Of a DNA stretch of 64,000 nucleotides, positions 17,158 to 24,927 are shown piece after piece; within the stretch, counting starts at the first letter, position 1, and every line of letters starts with the position of its first letter. The DNA lies in the NCBI RefSeq assembly GCF_000220985.1, contig NZ_AFRW01000015.1, forward strand, positions 1 to 64,000, read 5' to 3'. This DNA comes from Nesterenkonia sp. F (GTDB lineage Bacteria > Actinomycetota > Actinomycetes > Actinomycetales > Micrococcaceae). The position numbers and the translations under genes were made by a program. The notes under the pieces are model-generated. The model made no database searches. It was not told the origin of the DNA and saw nothing but the letters and a program-made list of their open reading frames with translations.

Positions 17158-18050
17158 CGAGCGCTCCTCCTCTGCAGACGGGTGAACAGGAACAGCACGA
17201 CGACGGCGATGACCACCATGGTCACGCCGAGGGCCATGGCCGTGGCCTCCCCGCCGGTGCTCGCCCCGGAGCGCAGCTCGGAGGCGATGGTCAGCGGGAC
17301 CAGCGGGTAGACGCCGGTGCCGATGAGCACTGCTGCCGAGGCGTGGGTGGCATAGGCTGAGCCGACCAGCAGGATCCAGCCGCCCAGCAGCCCCGGTGCG
17401 GCGACCGGCAGCCCCACGCGACGCCAGAAGGTCCAGGAGGATCCGCCCAGGGCGGTGTTGGCCTCGCGCCACTGACGGCGCAGTCCGGCGAAGGTCGGCA
17501 ACGTGACCATCACCATGGTGGGGATCAGGAAGTACTGGTACATCACCACCAGGCCCTGCCAGCTGTAGAGCGAGAAGCCCGTCGCATCGAGATGCAGGAG
17601 GCTGAACAGCAGTCCCGCATTGCCCAGCGTGACGATGAAGGAGAACGCCAGCGGCGCCCCGCCGTCGTTGGCCAGCACCGAGGACAGCACGGCGACGACG
17701 GAGTCCAGCCGACGGCTGCGGATCTGCGAGATGCAGAAGGAGGTCACTGCGCCGATGGCCGCGCCCACGGTCGCGCCGATCAGCGAGACGCGGGCGGAGT
17801 TTCCCAGGGCCTCGGCATGGTCGGTCAGATCGGCGAAGTGCGTCAGCCCCGCCCGGGCCGCGCCGGAGGGTCCCTCGACGGTGAAGGCGATCAGCGCCAT
17901 GCCGCCGATGGGCAGGGCGAAGAAGAGCAGCAGCACCAGCGTCATCGGTGCCAGCGAGACCACGGCCGGCGAGCCGAGGCGGCTGAGCAGTCGCCCGCCG
18001 CCGGACCGGGCGCCGGCGGCGGAGTCGGTGGGTGTGGTCGCCGAGCTCAC
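17145..18050 (-). CDS. ABC transporter permease, first subunit (PhnU/PotB-like)
   Basis: A 301-residue membrane protein with the binding-protein-dependent transport fold. Membrane segments include LAPMTLVLLLFFALPIGGMA near the N-terminus, and the EAA loop reads EANTALGGSSWTFWRRVGLPV. I chose GTG 18050, whose GTGA overlaps the lipoprotein stop. Another GTG six codons upstream at 18068 is possible. It forms a heterodimeric channel with the product of 16156-17157. The separate permease genes are typical of the iron/2-aminoethylphosphonate/spermidine class. Confidence 0.9.
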   Translation of the reverse strand: MSSATTPTDSAAGARSGGGRLLSRLGSPAVVSLAPMTLVLLLFFALPIGGMALIAFTVEGPSGAARAGLTHFADLTDHAEALGNSARVSLIGATVGAAIGAVTSFCISQIRSRRLDSVVAVLSSVLANDGGAPLAFSFIVTLGNAGLLFSLLHLDATGFSLYSWQGLVVMYQYFLIPTMVMVTLPTFAGLRRQWREANTALGGSSWTFWRRVGLPVAAPGLLGGWILLVGSAYATHASAAVLIGTGVYPLVPLTIASELRSGASTGGEATAMALGVTMVVIAVVVLFLFTRLQRRSARWLQ

Positions 18051-19189
18051 TGGATGGCTCCCGACCACTGCTCCTCGAGCACCTTCTGGTTGGCCTCGCG
18101 CTGGGCCAGCGTCGGGATCTCGCCGGCGATGCCCTCGTCGGAGGGCAGCGCGTCCAGGGCCTCCTGGTCGATGGTGCCGGCCTCGATCATCGCATCCAGG
18201 CGTACGGGGGTCACCGCGCCCTCGAGCAACAGGTTCTGGCCCTCGTCGGAGAAGAGGAACTCGTAGAACAGCCGGGCCACCGCCGGGTGCGGGGCGTCGT
18301 CATTGATCGAGGCCGCGTAGAACGAGGAGATCCGGCCGTCCTCGGGCAGGGTGATCTCCAGTTCGATGCCGGAGTCTGCCTGCAGGTCCTCGGCGATGGG
18401 CTGCAGCAGGTAGTCCCAGTTGAGCACGATCGGCGTCTCGCCGGTCTCGATGGTCCCGGCGCCGGCCTCGACGGGGATGAAGTTGCCGCCGGAGGAGAGC
18501 TCGGAGAAGAACTCGACGCCGGGCTCGATGTCGTCGAGGCTTCCGCCGTTGGCCAGCGCGGCGGCCTGGACGATCATGAAGCCGGACTCTCCGGTGGTCG
18601 GGTCGCCGGGGATGGCGACCTGGCCCTCGTACTGCTCGTCGAGCAGATCTTCGAAGGAGGTCGGGCACTCCTGGACGCGGGAGGTGTCGCAGCCGATCGC
18701 GACGGTCCCGCCCAGGTGATTGATCCAGGTGCCGTTCTCCCCGATGTGCTCGTCGGCGATGTCGTCGACGCTCGCCGGGCTGTATTCGGCCAGCAGGCCG
18801 TCGGCGTCGGCCTCCTCCGCGAAGCTGGTGCCGGTGTCCAGATAGTCGAGCGAATCGTCCTGTCCCTGACGATTGACCACGGCGTTGATCAGGTCCTGGC
18901 TGGATCCGGTCGAGGTGTCGTTGACGATCTCGATGTCGTACTTCTCGGAGAAGGCCTGCAGCAGGCCGCCGTAGTTCGCCCAGTCCTCGTAGAGGCCCAT
19001 GGCGTTGAACGTGCCCTCGGCCTGGGCGTCCTCGATCAGTTGCTCCATGCCGCCGCCGTCCTCGGCGGAGGTGGCCTCGCGCCATCCTTCGGAGGCCGCG
19101 CCCTCACCTCCTCCGCAGGCGGTCAGCCCCAGGGTCGCGATGGTCAGCGTGCCGAGCAGCGTCCGCGTCGTCGTGCGCATCGTCCTCAT
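18047..19189 (-). CDS. ABC transporter substrate-binding lipoprotein
   Basis: Extracytoplasmic solute-binding protein of 380 residues, anchored by lipid. The N-terminus has twin basic residues, a hydrophobic core and the lipobox LGLTACGGG. The body resembles the iron/spermidine/2-aminoethylphosphonate cluster: YEDWANYGGLLQAFSEKYDIEIVN, DTGTSFAEEADADGLLAEY, VAIGCDTSRVQECPTSFEDLL and PTTGESGFMIV. It is Asp/Glu-rich, which suits a salt-tolerant host. ATG 19189 is the first of two close starts (the other is 19180). It is the first gene of a fully overlapping five-gene operon. Its ligand decides the role of the operon and cannot be assigned from sequence. Confidence 0.88.
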   Translation of the reverse strand: MRTMRTTTRTLLGTLTIATLGLTACGGGEGAASEGWREATSAEDGGGMEQLIEDAQAEGTFNAMGLYEDWANYGGLLQAFSEKYDIEIVNDTSTGSSQDLINAVVNRQGQDDSLDYLDTGTSFAEEADADGLLAEYSPASVDDIADEHIGENGTWINHLGGTVAIGCDTSRVQECPTSFEDLLDEQYEGQVAIPGDPTTGESGFMIVQAAALANGGSLDDIEPGVEFFSELSSGGNFIPVEAGAGTIETGETPIVLNWDYLLQPIAEDLQADSGIELEITLPEDGRISSFYAASINDDAPHPAVARLFYEFLFSDEGQNLLLEGAVTPVRLDAMIEAGTIDQEALDALPSDEGIAGEIPTLAQREANQKVLEEQWSGAIQ

Positions 19190-19268
19190 CAGCGGTGTAC
19201 CAAGCCTTTCAGCGTCGTGGTGTCGAGTGTCGTCGCGCCGGACTCCGGCGGCGGCAACGAACACTATG

Positions 19269-19311
19269 TTCACTAGTGAAGTTGTGGGAGTCAAGTCTAA
19301 GGTCACTAGTG
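19269..19311. promoter_or_regulatory. Paired palindromic operator in the divergent GntR/ABC promoter
   Basis: TTCACTAGTGAA (19269-19280) is a perfect 12-bp palindrome, and its core CACTAGTG recurs at 19304-19311. The centres are 33 bp apart, about three helical turns. On the minus strand a -35-like TTGACT (19294-19289) lies between the two copies, so site 1 falls in the spacer/-10 region and site 2 just upstream of -35. This is the expected layout for repression by a dimeric GntR protein, and the gntR gene is adjacent. Confidence 0.75.
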
Positions 19312-19332
19312 GAAATGACGATCAGGGCACGC

Positions 19333-19338
19333 TACAGT
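19333..19338 (+). promoter_or_regulatory. -10 element of the gntR gene
   Basis: TACAGT about 158 nt before GTG 19496. It lies 22 bp from operator copy 2, so the regulator could control itself. Confidence 0.35.
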
Positions 19339-19495
19339 GGATCAGCGATGAACAGTTCTCGACGGCCCGGGTCCGCCGGGGGTCTCGTCGGGATCGGGCC
19401 GATCGGAGCCTCCGCGTACACTGGCCGACGACGTCGGGGCGCTGTGCGGGGGCGCCGTCGAGCACTGTCGTGATCGGTGACGAGGGGGAGATGAC

Positions 19496-20257
19496 GTGGG
19501 CGCATTCGCCTTCCGGCACATCGCCGAAGCTCTGCGCGAGGACATCCGCGGCGGCGTCGTCGGCGTCGGCGGCTCGCTGCCGTCGGAGCGCGAGCTCAGC
19601 CGCCGTTTCGAGGTCTCGCCGGGGACGGTGCGCGTGGCGCTGAAGGAGCTCGTCGCCGAGGGTACCGTGGACGGTACGCGCGGGCGGCCGAAGACCGTGG
19701 TGCGGGTCCCGCGCCCGAGCTCCAGCTTCGACGAGTTCCACAGCTTCGCCCAGTGGGCCCGCGGCCACGGCCGTGCTCCGGGCGGCCGCGTGGTGGAGAA
19801 GCGCTGGCAGATCGCCTCGGAGATGGACGAGACGCTGCTGCAGGCGGCGCCGGGGCGTCGGATCCTGGCGGTGACCCGCGTGCGCACGCTGGACGGGGAG
19901 ACGGTGATGCTCGAGCGGACCCACTACCCGGAGTGGCTCGGCGAGATCGTCGACGCGCTGCCCGACGACGTCGCCTCCGTCACGTCCCGGCTCGCCGACG
20001 AGCACGGAGTGCATTTCAGCCACGCCGAGCACATGTTCGGCGCCGAGGGGGCCAGGGCCAGGGATGCGGCGATGCTCGGGATCTCGCGCGGGACCGCGCT
20101 GCTGATGCACCGGCGCGTCTCCCGCGACCCCGCGGGTCGGCTCCTGGAGTGGGCGACCGACCGTTATATCTCCGGGCGGATCATGGTCTCGGTGGGAAAT
20201 TCGCGGAACTCCAACCCGCTGCGCTGGGCGCTCCCCGGCTCCGAGCCGGGGATCTGA
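19496..20257 (+). CDS. GntR-family regulator, HutC/UTRA type
   Basis: A 253-residue transcription factor. The winged helix (residues 5-70: FRHIAEALREDIRGG, LPSERELSRRFEVSPGTVRVAL) is followed by a UTRA ligand-binding domain (VTRVRTLDGETVMLERTHYP near 135, ATDRYISGRI near the end). UTRA regulators are released by small metabolites, often phosphorylated sugars or amines. GGGGGAG precedes GTG 19496. It is divergent from the transporter operon with two palindromes between, so it most likely represses that operon. PhnR, the regulator of 2-aminoethylphosphonate use in enterobacteria, is of the same type, which gives one hypothesis for the ligand. Confidence 0.88.
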   Translation: MGAFAFRHIAEALREDIRGGVVGVGGSLPSERELSRRFEVSPGTVRVALKELVAEGTVDGTRGRPKTVVRVPRPSSSFDEFHSFAQWARGHGRAPGGRVVEKRWQIASEMDETLLQAAPGRRILAVTRVRTLDGETVMLERTHYPEWLGEIVDALPDDVASVTSRLADEHGVHFSHAEHMFGAEGARARDAAMLGISRGTALLMHRRVSRDPAGRLLEWATDRYISGRIMVSVGNSRNSNPLRWALPGSEPGI

Positions 20258-20343
20258 ACGGTTCCGCGCCGGGCGGACCGGCGGATGTGAACTCCCCGCG
20301 CCTCCCATGCGAAGATGGACTGCATGCGTGCCCGCGCGTGTGG

Positions 20344-20415
20344 TCCGCCCTGGTGTAATGGCAGCACGCCAGCCTTTGGAGCTGTGCAGTCTAGGTTCGA
20401 GTCCTAGGGGCGGAA
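20344..20415 (+). tRNA. tRNA-Gln (anticodon TTG)
   Basis: Acceptor TCCGCCC (20344-20350) pairs with GGGCGGA (20408-20414), discriminator A. The D arm is GTGTAATGGCAGCAC. The anticodon loop CTTTGGA has TTG at positions 34-36 and a stem CCAGC/GCTGT with one mismatch at its base. The T arm is CTAGG-TTCGAGT-CCTAG. CCA is not encoded. A tRNA-Gln directly before glmU is common in related genomes. Confidence 0.93.
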
Positions 20416-20454
20416 CGGCCCCGGCCCCAGGCTCCCGGATCGTCGGGTTCCCGA

Positions 20455-20460
20455 TAGGAT
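20455..20460 (+). promoter_or_regulatory. -10 element of glmU
   Basis: TAGGAT, giving a leader of about 33 nt with AAGGAG before GTG 20500. Confidence 0.45.
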
Positions 20461-20499
20461 CGAGGGGTCCTCCGCCCCCGTGTCAAGGAGCATCAGCAC

Positions 20500-21975
20500 G
20501 TGCCCACGCTCAAGACTCGCCCCGCCGCAGTGATCGTCTTGGCGGCCGGCGCCGGCACCCGCATGAAGTCGCGGACGCCGAAGATCATGCATCGTCTCGG
20601 GGGAGTGTCCATGATCGGGCACGCTCTCACCGCCGCCGCCGGCCTGCGCCCCGAGCACCTGGTGGCCGTCGTGCGCCATCAGCGCGAGACCGTCGCCGGG
20701 CACATCACCACCTTCGACCCGTCGGTCGTCCTCGCCGACCAGGACGAGGTCCCCGGCACCGGTCGCGCCGTCGAATGCGGCCTGGAGAAGCTCGCCGCCG
20801 ACGGCGTCGCCGCCGAGTCCGGCACCGTGGTGGTCACCTACGGCGATGTGCCGCTGCTGAGCACCGAGATGCTGACCGAGCTCGTCGCCGCCCATGAGGC
20901 CGACTCCAATGCCGTCACCGTGCTGACCACGGTGCTCGACGACGCCGGCGCCTACGGCCGGGTGCTGCGCGCCGAAGACGGGTCGGTCACCGGCATCGTC
21001 GAATACAAGGACGCCACCGAGCAGCAGCGCGCCGTCCGCGAGATCAACTCCGGGATCTACGCCTTCGACGCCGCCGTGCTGAGCCGTGCGCTGGCGCAGG
21101 TCTCCACCGACAACGTCCAGGGCGAGAAGTACCTGACCGATGTGCTCTCCCTGGCACGGGCCGAGGGCGGCCGCGTCGCCGCCGTCGTCACCGAGGACCG
21201 CTGGCAGGTCGAGGGCGCCAACGACCGCGTCCAGCTGCAGGCCCTGGGCGCGGAGCTGAACCGGCGCACCGTCGAGGCGCATATGCGCGGCGGCACCACC
21301 GTCGTCGACCCGGCGACCACCTGGATCGACGCCACCGTCACCCTCGACGAGGACACCACCGTGCTGCCCGGCACCCAGCTGCACGGTGCCACGCGCATCG
21401 GCCGCGACGCCGTCGTCGGGCCGGACACCACGCTGACCGACGTGATCGTCGGCGAGGGCGCGGAGATCGTCCGCACCCACGGCGAGGGTGCGGAGATCGG
21501 CGACGGTGCGCGCGTCGGCCCCTTCACCTACCTCCGCCGCGGCACCCGGCTCGGCGAGACCGGCACGATCGGCGCGTTCTACGAGACGAAGAACGTCGAG
21601 ATCGGCCGCGGCGCGAAGCTCTCCCACCTGGGCTACGCCGGCGACGCGGTCATCGGTGAGCACACCAACATCGGCTGCGGCAACATCACCGCCAACTACG
21701 ACGGCGAGGCCAAGCACCGCACGGTGATCGGCTCGCATGTGCGCACCAGCTCGAACACGGTGTTCGTCGCGCCGGTCGAAGTCGGCGACGGCGCCTACAC
21801 CGGCGCCGGTGCGGTGGTCCGCAAGGATGTGCCCGCCGGAGCGCTTGCGCTGTCGGTGGCCCCGCAGCGCAACGCCGACGGCTGGGTGGAGCGCAGGCGT
21901 CCGGACAGCGGATCGGCCGAGGCGGCCCGTCGCGCGGCGGGATCCTCGGACGAGCCGGCGGATGCGGCGGAGTAG
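20500..21975 (+). CDS. glmU: Bifunctional N-acetylglucosamine-1-phosphate uridyltransferase / glucosamine-1-phosphate acetyltransferase
   Basis: Makes UDP-GlcNAc for peptidoglycan in two steps: acetylation of GlcN-1-P and UMP transfer. The 491-residue protein starts with the uridyltransferase domain: VLAAGAGTRMKSRTPKIMH (nucleotide loop), DEVPGTGRAVECGLE, and VTYGDVPLLS (metal Asp). From about residue 260 it becomes a left-handed beta helix of hexapeptide repeats ending in the acetyltransferase site: GAFYETKNVEIGRGAKLSHLGYAGD and NIGCGNITANYDGEAKHRT, with the lysines and histidine expected for catalysis. GTG is the start. glmU-prs is a conserved pair; both make activated sugars and nucleotides. 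Confidence 0.95.
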   Translation: MPTLKTRPAAVIVLAAGAGTRMKSRTPKIMHRLGGVSMIGHALTAAAGLRPEHLVAVVRHQRETVAGHITTFDPSVVLADQDEVPGTGRAVECGLEKLAADGVAAESGTVVVTYGDVPLLSTEMLTELVAAHEADSNAVTVLTTVLDDAGAYGRVLRAEDGSVTGIVEYKDATEQQRAVREINSGIYAFDAAVLSRALAQVSTDNVQGEKYLTDVLSLARAEGGRVAAVVTEDRWQVEGANDRVQLQALGAELNRRTVEAHMRGGTTVVDPATTWIDATVTLDEDTTVLPGTQLHGATRIGRDAVVGPDTTLTDVIVGEGAEIVRTHGEGAEIGDGARVGPFTYLRRGTRLGETGTIGAFYETKNVEIGRGAKLSHLGYAGDAVIGEHTNIGCGNITANYDGEAKHRTVIGSHVRTSSNTVFVAPVEVGDGAYTGAGAVVRKDVPAGALALSVAPQRNADGWVERRRPDSGSAEAARRAAGSSDEPADAAE

Positions 21976-21978
21976 AGT
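21973..21978 (+). promoter_or_regulatory. -10 element of prs inside the glmU stop codon
   Basis: TAGAGT: its first three bases are the glmU TAG stop. The leader contains GAGAAGGAAG before ATG 22024. Confidence 0.45.
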
Positions 21979-22023
21979 CGAGACAGCAGCCAGGGAACCG
22001 ACCGGAGAGAAGGAAGAACAGGC

Positions 22024-23004
22024 ATGGACGAGATCAGGCTGAGCGGGGAGAAGACCCTCGTCGTGGCATCCGGACGGGCACACCCCGAGCTGGGGGACGA
22101 GATCGCCGCCGAGCTGGGGACCGAGCTGCTGCCGATGAGCGCCTACGAGTTCGCCAACGGCGAGCTCTATGTGCGCTCCTCGGAGTCGGTGCGCGGAAAG
22201 GACGTGTTCCTGCTGCAGTCGCACCCGTACCCGCTGAACAACTGGCTCATGGAGCAGCTCATCATGATCGACTCCATGAAGCGCGCCTCGGCCAAGCGCA
22301 TCACCGTCGTCTCGCCGTTCTACCCGTATGCGCGGCAGGACAAGAAGGGCCGCGGCCGTGAGCCGATCTCGGCGCGCCTGGTCTCCGACCTGTACAAGAC
22401 CTCCGGCGCCGACCGGATCATGTCGGTCGACCTGCACACCGCGCAGATCCAGGGCTTCTTCGACGGCCCGGTCGACCATCTCTTCGCCGTCCCGCTGCTG
22501 GCCGACCACATCAAGGCCCAGGTCGCCGGCGACGAGGTCACCGTGGTCTCGCCGGACACCGGCCGGGTGCGCGTCGCCGAGCAGTGGGCCGAGCGCCTCG
22601 GCGGGGCCCCGCTGGCCTTCGTGCACAAGACCCGTGATCTGACCCAGCCGAACATGGCCGAGTCCAAGCAGGTCGTCGGCGAGATCGAGGGCCGGACCTG
22701 CGTGCTCATCGACGACATGATCGACACCGGCGGCACGATCTCCGGTGCGGTGAAGGTGCTCAAGGACGCCGGCGCCAAGGACGTCATCATCGCCGCCACC
22801 CACGCGGTGCTCTCCGAGCCGGCGCCCGAGCGCCTCGAGCAGTCCGGCGCCCGGGAGGTCGTGGTCACCAACACGCTGCCGATCCCGGACGAGAAGCGCT
22901 TCAGCAACCTCACGGTCCTCTCCATCGCCCCGATCCTGGCGCGGGCGATCCGCGAGGTCTTCGAGGACGGCTCGGTGACCTCGCTCTTCGAGGGCAACGC
23001 CTGA
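22024..23004 (+). CDS. prs: Ribose-phosphate pyrophosphokinase
   Basis: Makes PRPP from ribose-5-phosphate and ATP, the precursor of nucleotides, His, Trp, NAD and, in Actinobacteria, decaprenyl-phosphoarabinose. The 326-residue class I enzyme has the ATP region FANGELYVRSSESVRG, the flexible catalytic loop YPYARQDKKGRGREPISARL, metal-binding histidine in VDLHTAQIQGFFDGPVD, and the PRPP loop VLIDDMIDTGGTISGAV. ATG 22024 has GAAGGA upstream. It follows glmU by 48 nt but has its own -10. A strong hairpin lies 57 nt beyond the stop. Confidence 0.96.
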   Translation: MDEIRLSGEKTLVVASGRAHPELGDEIAAELGTELLPMSAYEFANGELYVRSSESVRGKDVFLLQSHPYPLNNWLMEQLIMIDSMKRASAKRITVVSPFYPYARQDKKGRGREPISARLVSDLYKTSGADRIMSVDLHTAQIQGFFDGPVDHLFAVPLLADHIKAQVAGDEVTVVSPDTGRVRVAEQWAERLGGAPLAFVHKTRDLTQPNMAESKQVVGEIEGRTCVLIDDMIDTGGTISGAVKVLKDAGAKDVIIAATHAVLSEPAPERLEQSGAREVVVTNTLPIPDEKRFSNLTVLSIAPILARAIREVFEDGSVTSLFEGNA

Positions 23005-23060
23005 CGGACCCCGCCGTCGGCGGCTCAGCACAGCGTGAGCCGCGGGCCTGAGCCGGTGCA

Positions 23061-23100
23061 CAGTGCGGGCCGCCGACCGGATGGTCGGCGGCCCGCACTG
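23061..23100. terminator. Perfect 18-bp hairpin between convergent prs and hydrolase genes
   Basis: Arms 23061-23078 and 23083-23100 are perfect reverse complements around a GGAT loop. No T run on either strand, so if it is a terminator it is of the GC-only type common in Actinobacteria. Confidence 0.75.
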
Positions 23101-23121
23101 CGTCCGCGGCCGGGCGGCGCA

Positions 23122-23943
23122 CTAGCCCTGCAGGAAACCGCGCAGCAGCTCGGCCGTCTCGGCCGGCTTCTGCGTGGGGATCTGGTGGGCGACGCCGGGC
23201 ACCGTCGTCGCCGATCCCTGAGGCACGCCGGCGGCGATGGTCTCGGCCTGCTCCGGCGGGGCCACCGGATCGTGCTCTCCGGCGACGGCGAGCACCGGCA
23301 CGGCGACCTCGGAGAGCCGGTCGCGCAGGTCGAAGCGGCTCTGCACGCTGCACAGCGCCGCGTAGCTGGCGTCGTCGGCGGTGCGCAGCGAGTCCAGCAC
23401 CGCCTCGACCTCGTGAGCGTGCTCGCGCCGGAAGTCCTCGGTGAACCACTTGCCCGCGCTGCCCTCGGCCAGCGAGGCGGTGCCCGCGGCGCGGATCGTC
23501 TCGGCCCGCTCGATCCAGGTCTGCGGGTCGCCGAAGCGCGGCGCCCCGCCGACGACGACCAGGCGGGCGAAGCGGTCGGGGTGGTCGATGCCCAGCTGCA
23601 GCATCAGACCCCCGGCCAGCGAGGTCCCGGCGGCGCTGACCGGCACCTCGGTCAGCTCGGGGCGGCGGGCGCGGTGCTCGACCACCGCCTCGACCAGCAG
23701 GTTCCCCAGGGCGCTCATCGTCGGCTCCGCAGGGGCGTCGGTCCACGGGGCGGAGAGCCCGTGGCCGGGCAGGTCGACGCCGATCACCTGGGGGCCGGCC
23801 GCGGCCCCGCCGTCGACCAGGTGGGCGGCGGTGTGCGCCCAGGTGCTCGCCACGTCGGTGCCGAGACCCGGCACCAGGACGAACAGCGCGGTCGGCTCGC
23901 TCGGGGCGTGCAGCGTGGTGGTGCTCAGCGTGGTGTGCTCCAT
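23122..23943 (-). CDS. Alpha/beta-fold hydrolase
   Basis: A 273-residue single-domain hydrolase. The oxyanion-hole region is LVPGLGTDVASTW, the nucleophile elbow is SAAGTSLAGGLML (G-T-S-L-A), the acid lies in AGEHDPVAPPEQAE and the histidine in VPGVAHQIPTQKP, so the Ser-Asp-His triad is complete. The pattern is closest to 3-oxoadipate enol-lactonase/haloperoxidase-like enzymes, but no pathway neighbours support a substrate. I place the start at ATG 23943, 7 nt after a GATACT hexamer and just before the fold begins. The frame is open further upstream, but that stretch is proline/alanine-rich noise. Confidence 0.85.
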   Translation of the reverse strand: MEHTTLSTTTLHAPSEPTALFVLVPGLGTDVASTWAHTAAHLVDGGAAAGPQVIGVDLPGHGLSAPWTDAPAEPTMSALGNLLVEAVVEHRARRPELTEVPVSAAGTSLAGGLMLQLGIDHPDRFARLVVVGGAPRFGDPQTWIERAETIRAAGTASLAEGSAGKWFTEDFRREHAHEVEAVLDSLRTADDASYAALCSVQSRFDLRDRLSEVAVPVLAVAGEHDPVAPPEQAETIAAGVPQGSATTVPGVAHQIPTQKPAETAELLRGFLQG

Positions 23944-23950
23944 GGTGCCG

Positions 23951-23956
23951 AGTATC
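23951..23956 (-). promoter_or_regulatory. -10 element of the alpha/beta hydrolase gene
   Basis: GATACT on the minus strand, 7 nt before ATG 23943; leaderless type. Confidence 0.4.
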
Positions 23957-24056
23957 GTCGTCCGCGCCGTCGGCGGGCAAGGTCGGGGTGCGCCGTCTCC
24001 GGTCGCGGGCGGCTGCGGCGGCGTCGTGGGCGTCTTGGGCGCCGCCCGGGCCGTGA

Positions 24057-24062
24057 TAGCAT
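24057..24062 (+). promoter_or_regulatory. -10 element of rplY, with a long leader
   Basis: TAGCAT. The predicted leader to ATG 24231 is about 160 nt. It ends with AAGGACACATC before the start. Confidence 0.45.
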
Positions 24063-24230
24063 GAGCGACTGTGCCCAGGCGAGGGAGCGCGGTCGGCGAG
24101 GCCGCCGCGACTCCGTGATCGACGAGGCGACGCTCGAGAGCCCACCGCATGCTGTGCAGCGTGCGACGGTCCGACGTCTTCCCCCGTCGGCCCCTGGACG
24201 TCAGGACCGTCGACCAACGAAGGACACATC

Positions 24231-24875
24231 ATGTCGGACAAGATCGTCATTCAGGCCCACCTCCGGAGCGACTTCGGCAAGGGTGCGGCCCGCCGGGCCC
24301 GCCGCGAGGGCTGGATCCCCGCCGTCGTCTACGGCCACGGCGAGGACCCGCAGCACCTGCTTCTGCCGAAGCACGAGACCACGCTGGCGGTCCGCAACCC
24401 CAACGCGCTGATCACCCTGGACATCGAGGGCAAGGACCAGATGGTGCTGCCCAAGGACATCCAGCGCGACGCCATCTACCGCAGCGTCGACCACCTCGAC
24501 CTCATCGTCGTCCGTCGCGGCGAGAAGGTCGTCGTCGACGTCACCGTCGAGGTCATCGGCGAGCCGGCCGCGGGCCTGGCCCACCTGCTGGACCAGCCGA
24601 CCGTCTCCGTCGAGGCCGAGGCGACCCACCTGCCGGAGTCGGTCAGCATCGACATCACCGACCGCACCGAGCACGCGCTGCCGGAGCTGCTGCAGCTGCC
24701 CAAGGGCACCACCCTGGCGCTGTCGGACCTCGAGTCCCCGATCGTGACCATCTACGAGCCCGCCGCGCAGGACCTGGGCGAGGACGAGGAGTCCGACGAG
24801 GACGAGGACGAGGCCGCCGAGGCGTCCTCCTCCGAGGAGTCGGGCGAGGGCGAGGGCTCCTCCGAGGAGGAGTGA
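24231..24875 (+). CDS. rplY: 50S ribosomal protein L25/general stress protein Ctc
   Basis: Binds 5S rRNA in the large subunit. The 214-residue protein has the two-domain Ctc form: an N-terminal L25 domain (FGKGAARRARREGWIPAVVYGHG, with VDHLDLIVVRRGEKVVVDV) and a C-terminal TL5-like beta domain (LPESVSIDITDRTEHALPELL). The last 35 residues are almost all Glu, Asp and Ser (EDEESDEDEDEAAEASSSEE), longer than in most homologues. The AAGGA site supports ATG 24231. The pair with pth downstream is conserved in Actinobacteria. The long leader could allow autoregulation, as many r-proteins do; this is inference. Confidence 0.94.
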   Translation: MSDKIVIQAHLRSDFGKGAARRARREGWIPAVVYGHGEDPQHLLLPKHETTLAVRNPNALITLDIEGKDQMVLPKDIQRDAIYRSVDHLDLIVVRRGEKVVVDVTVEVIGEPAAGLAHLLDQPTVSVEAEATHLPESVSIDITDRTEHALPELLQLPKGTTLALSDLESPIVTIYEPAAQDLGEDEESDEDEDEAAEASSSEESGEGEGSSEEE

Positions 24876-24914
24876 GCGCTCCGGAGCCGATGCGACCCGC
24901 GGCGAGCGGGTCGA

Positions 24915-24920
24915 TAGACT
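24915..24920 (+). promoter_or_regulatory. -10 element of pth
   Basis: TAGACT, 7 nt before ATG 24928; leaderless type. Confidence 0.55.
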
Positions 24921-24927
24921 CGACTCC

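Noticed and set aside
16156-17472. 438-residue version of the second permease
   Set aside because: The first 105 residues are an out-of-frame reading of the first permease; ATG 17157 has a strong ribosome binding site.
20343-20416. tRNA-Gln as an integration site for the 13.4-20.3 kb cassette
   Set aside because: I found no integrase gene and no second copy of the tRNA 3' end in the window; adjacency alone is not evidence.
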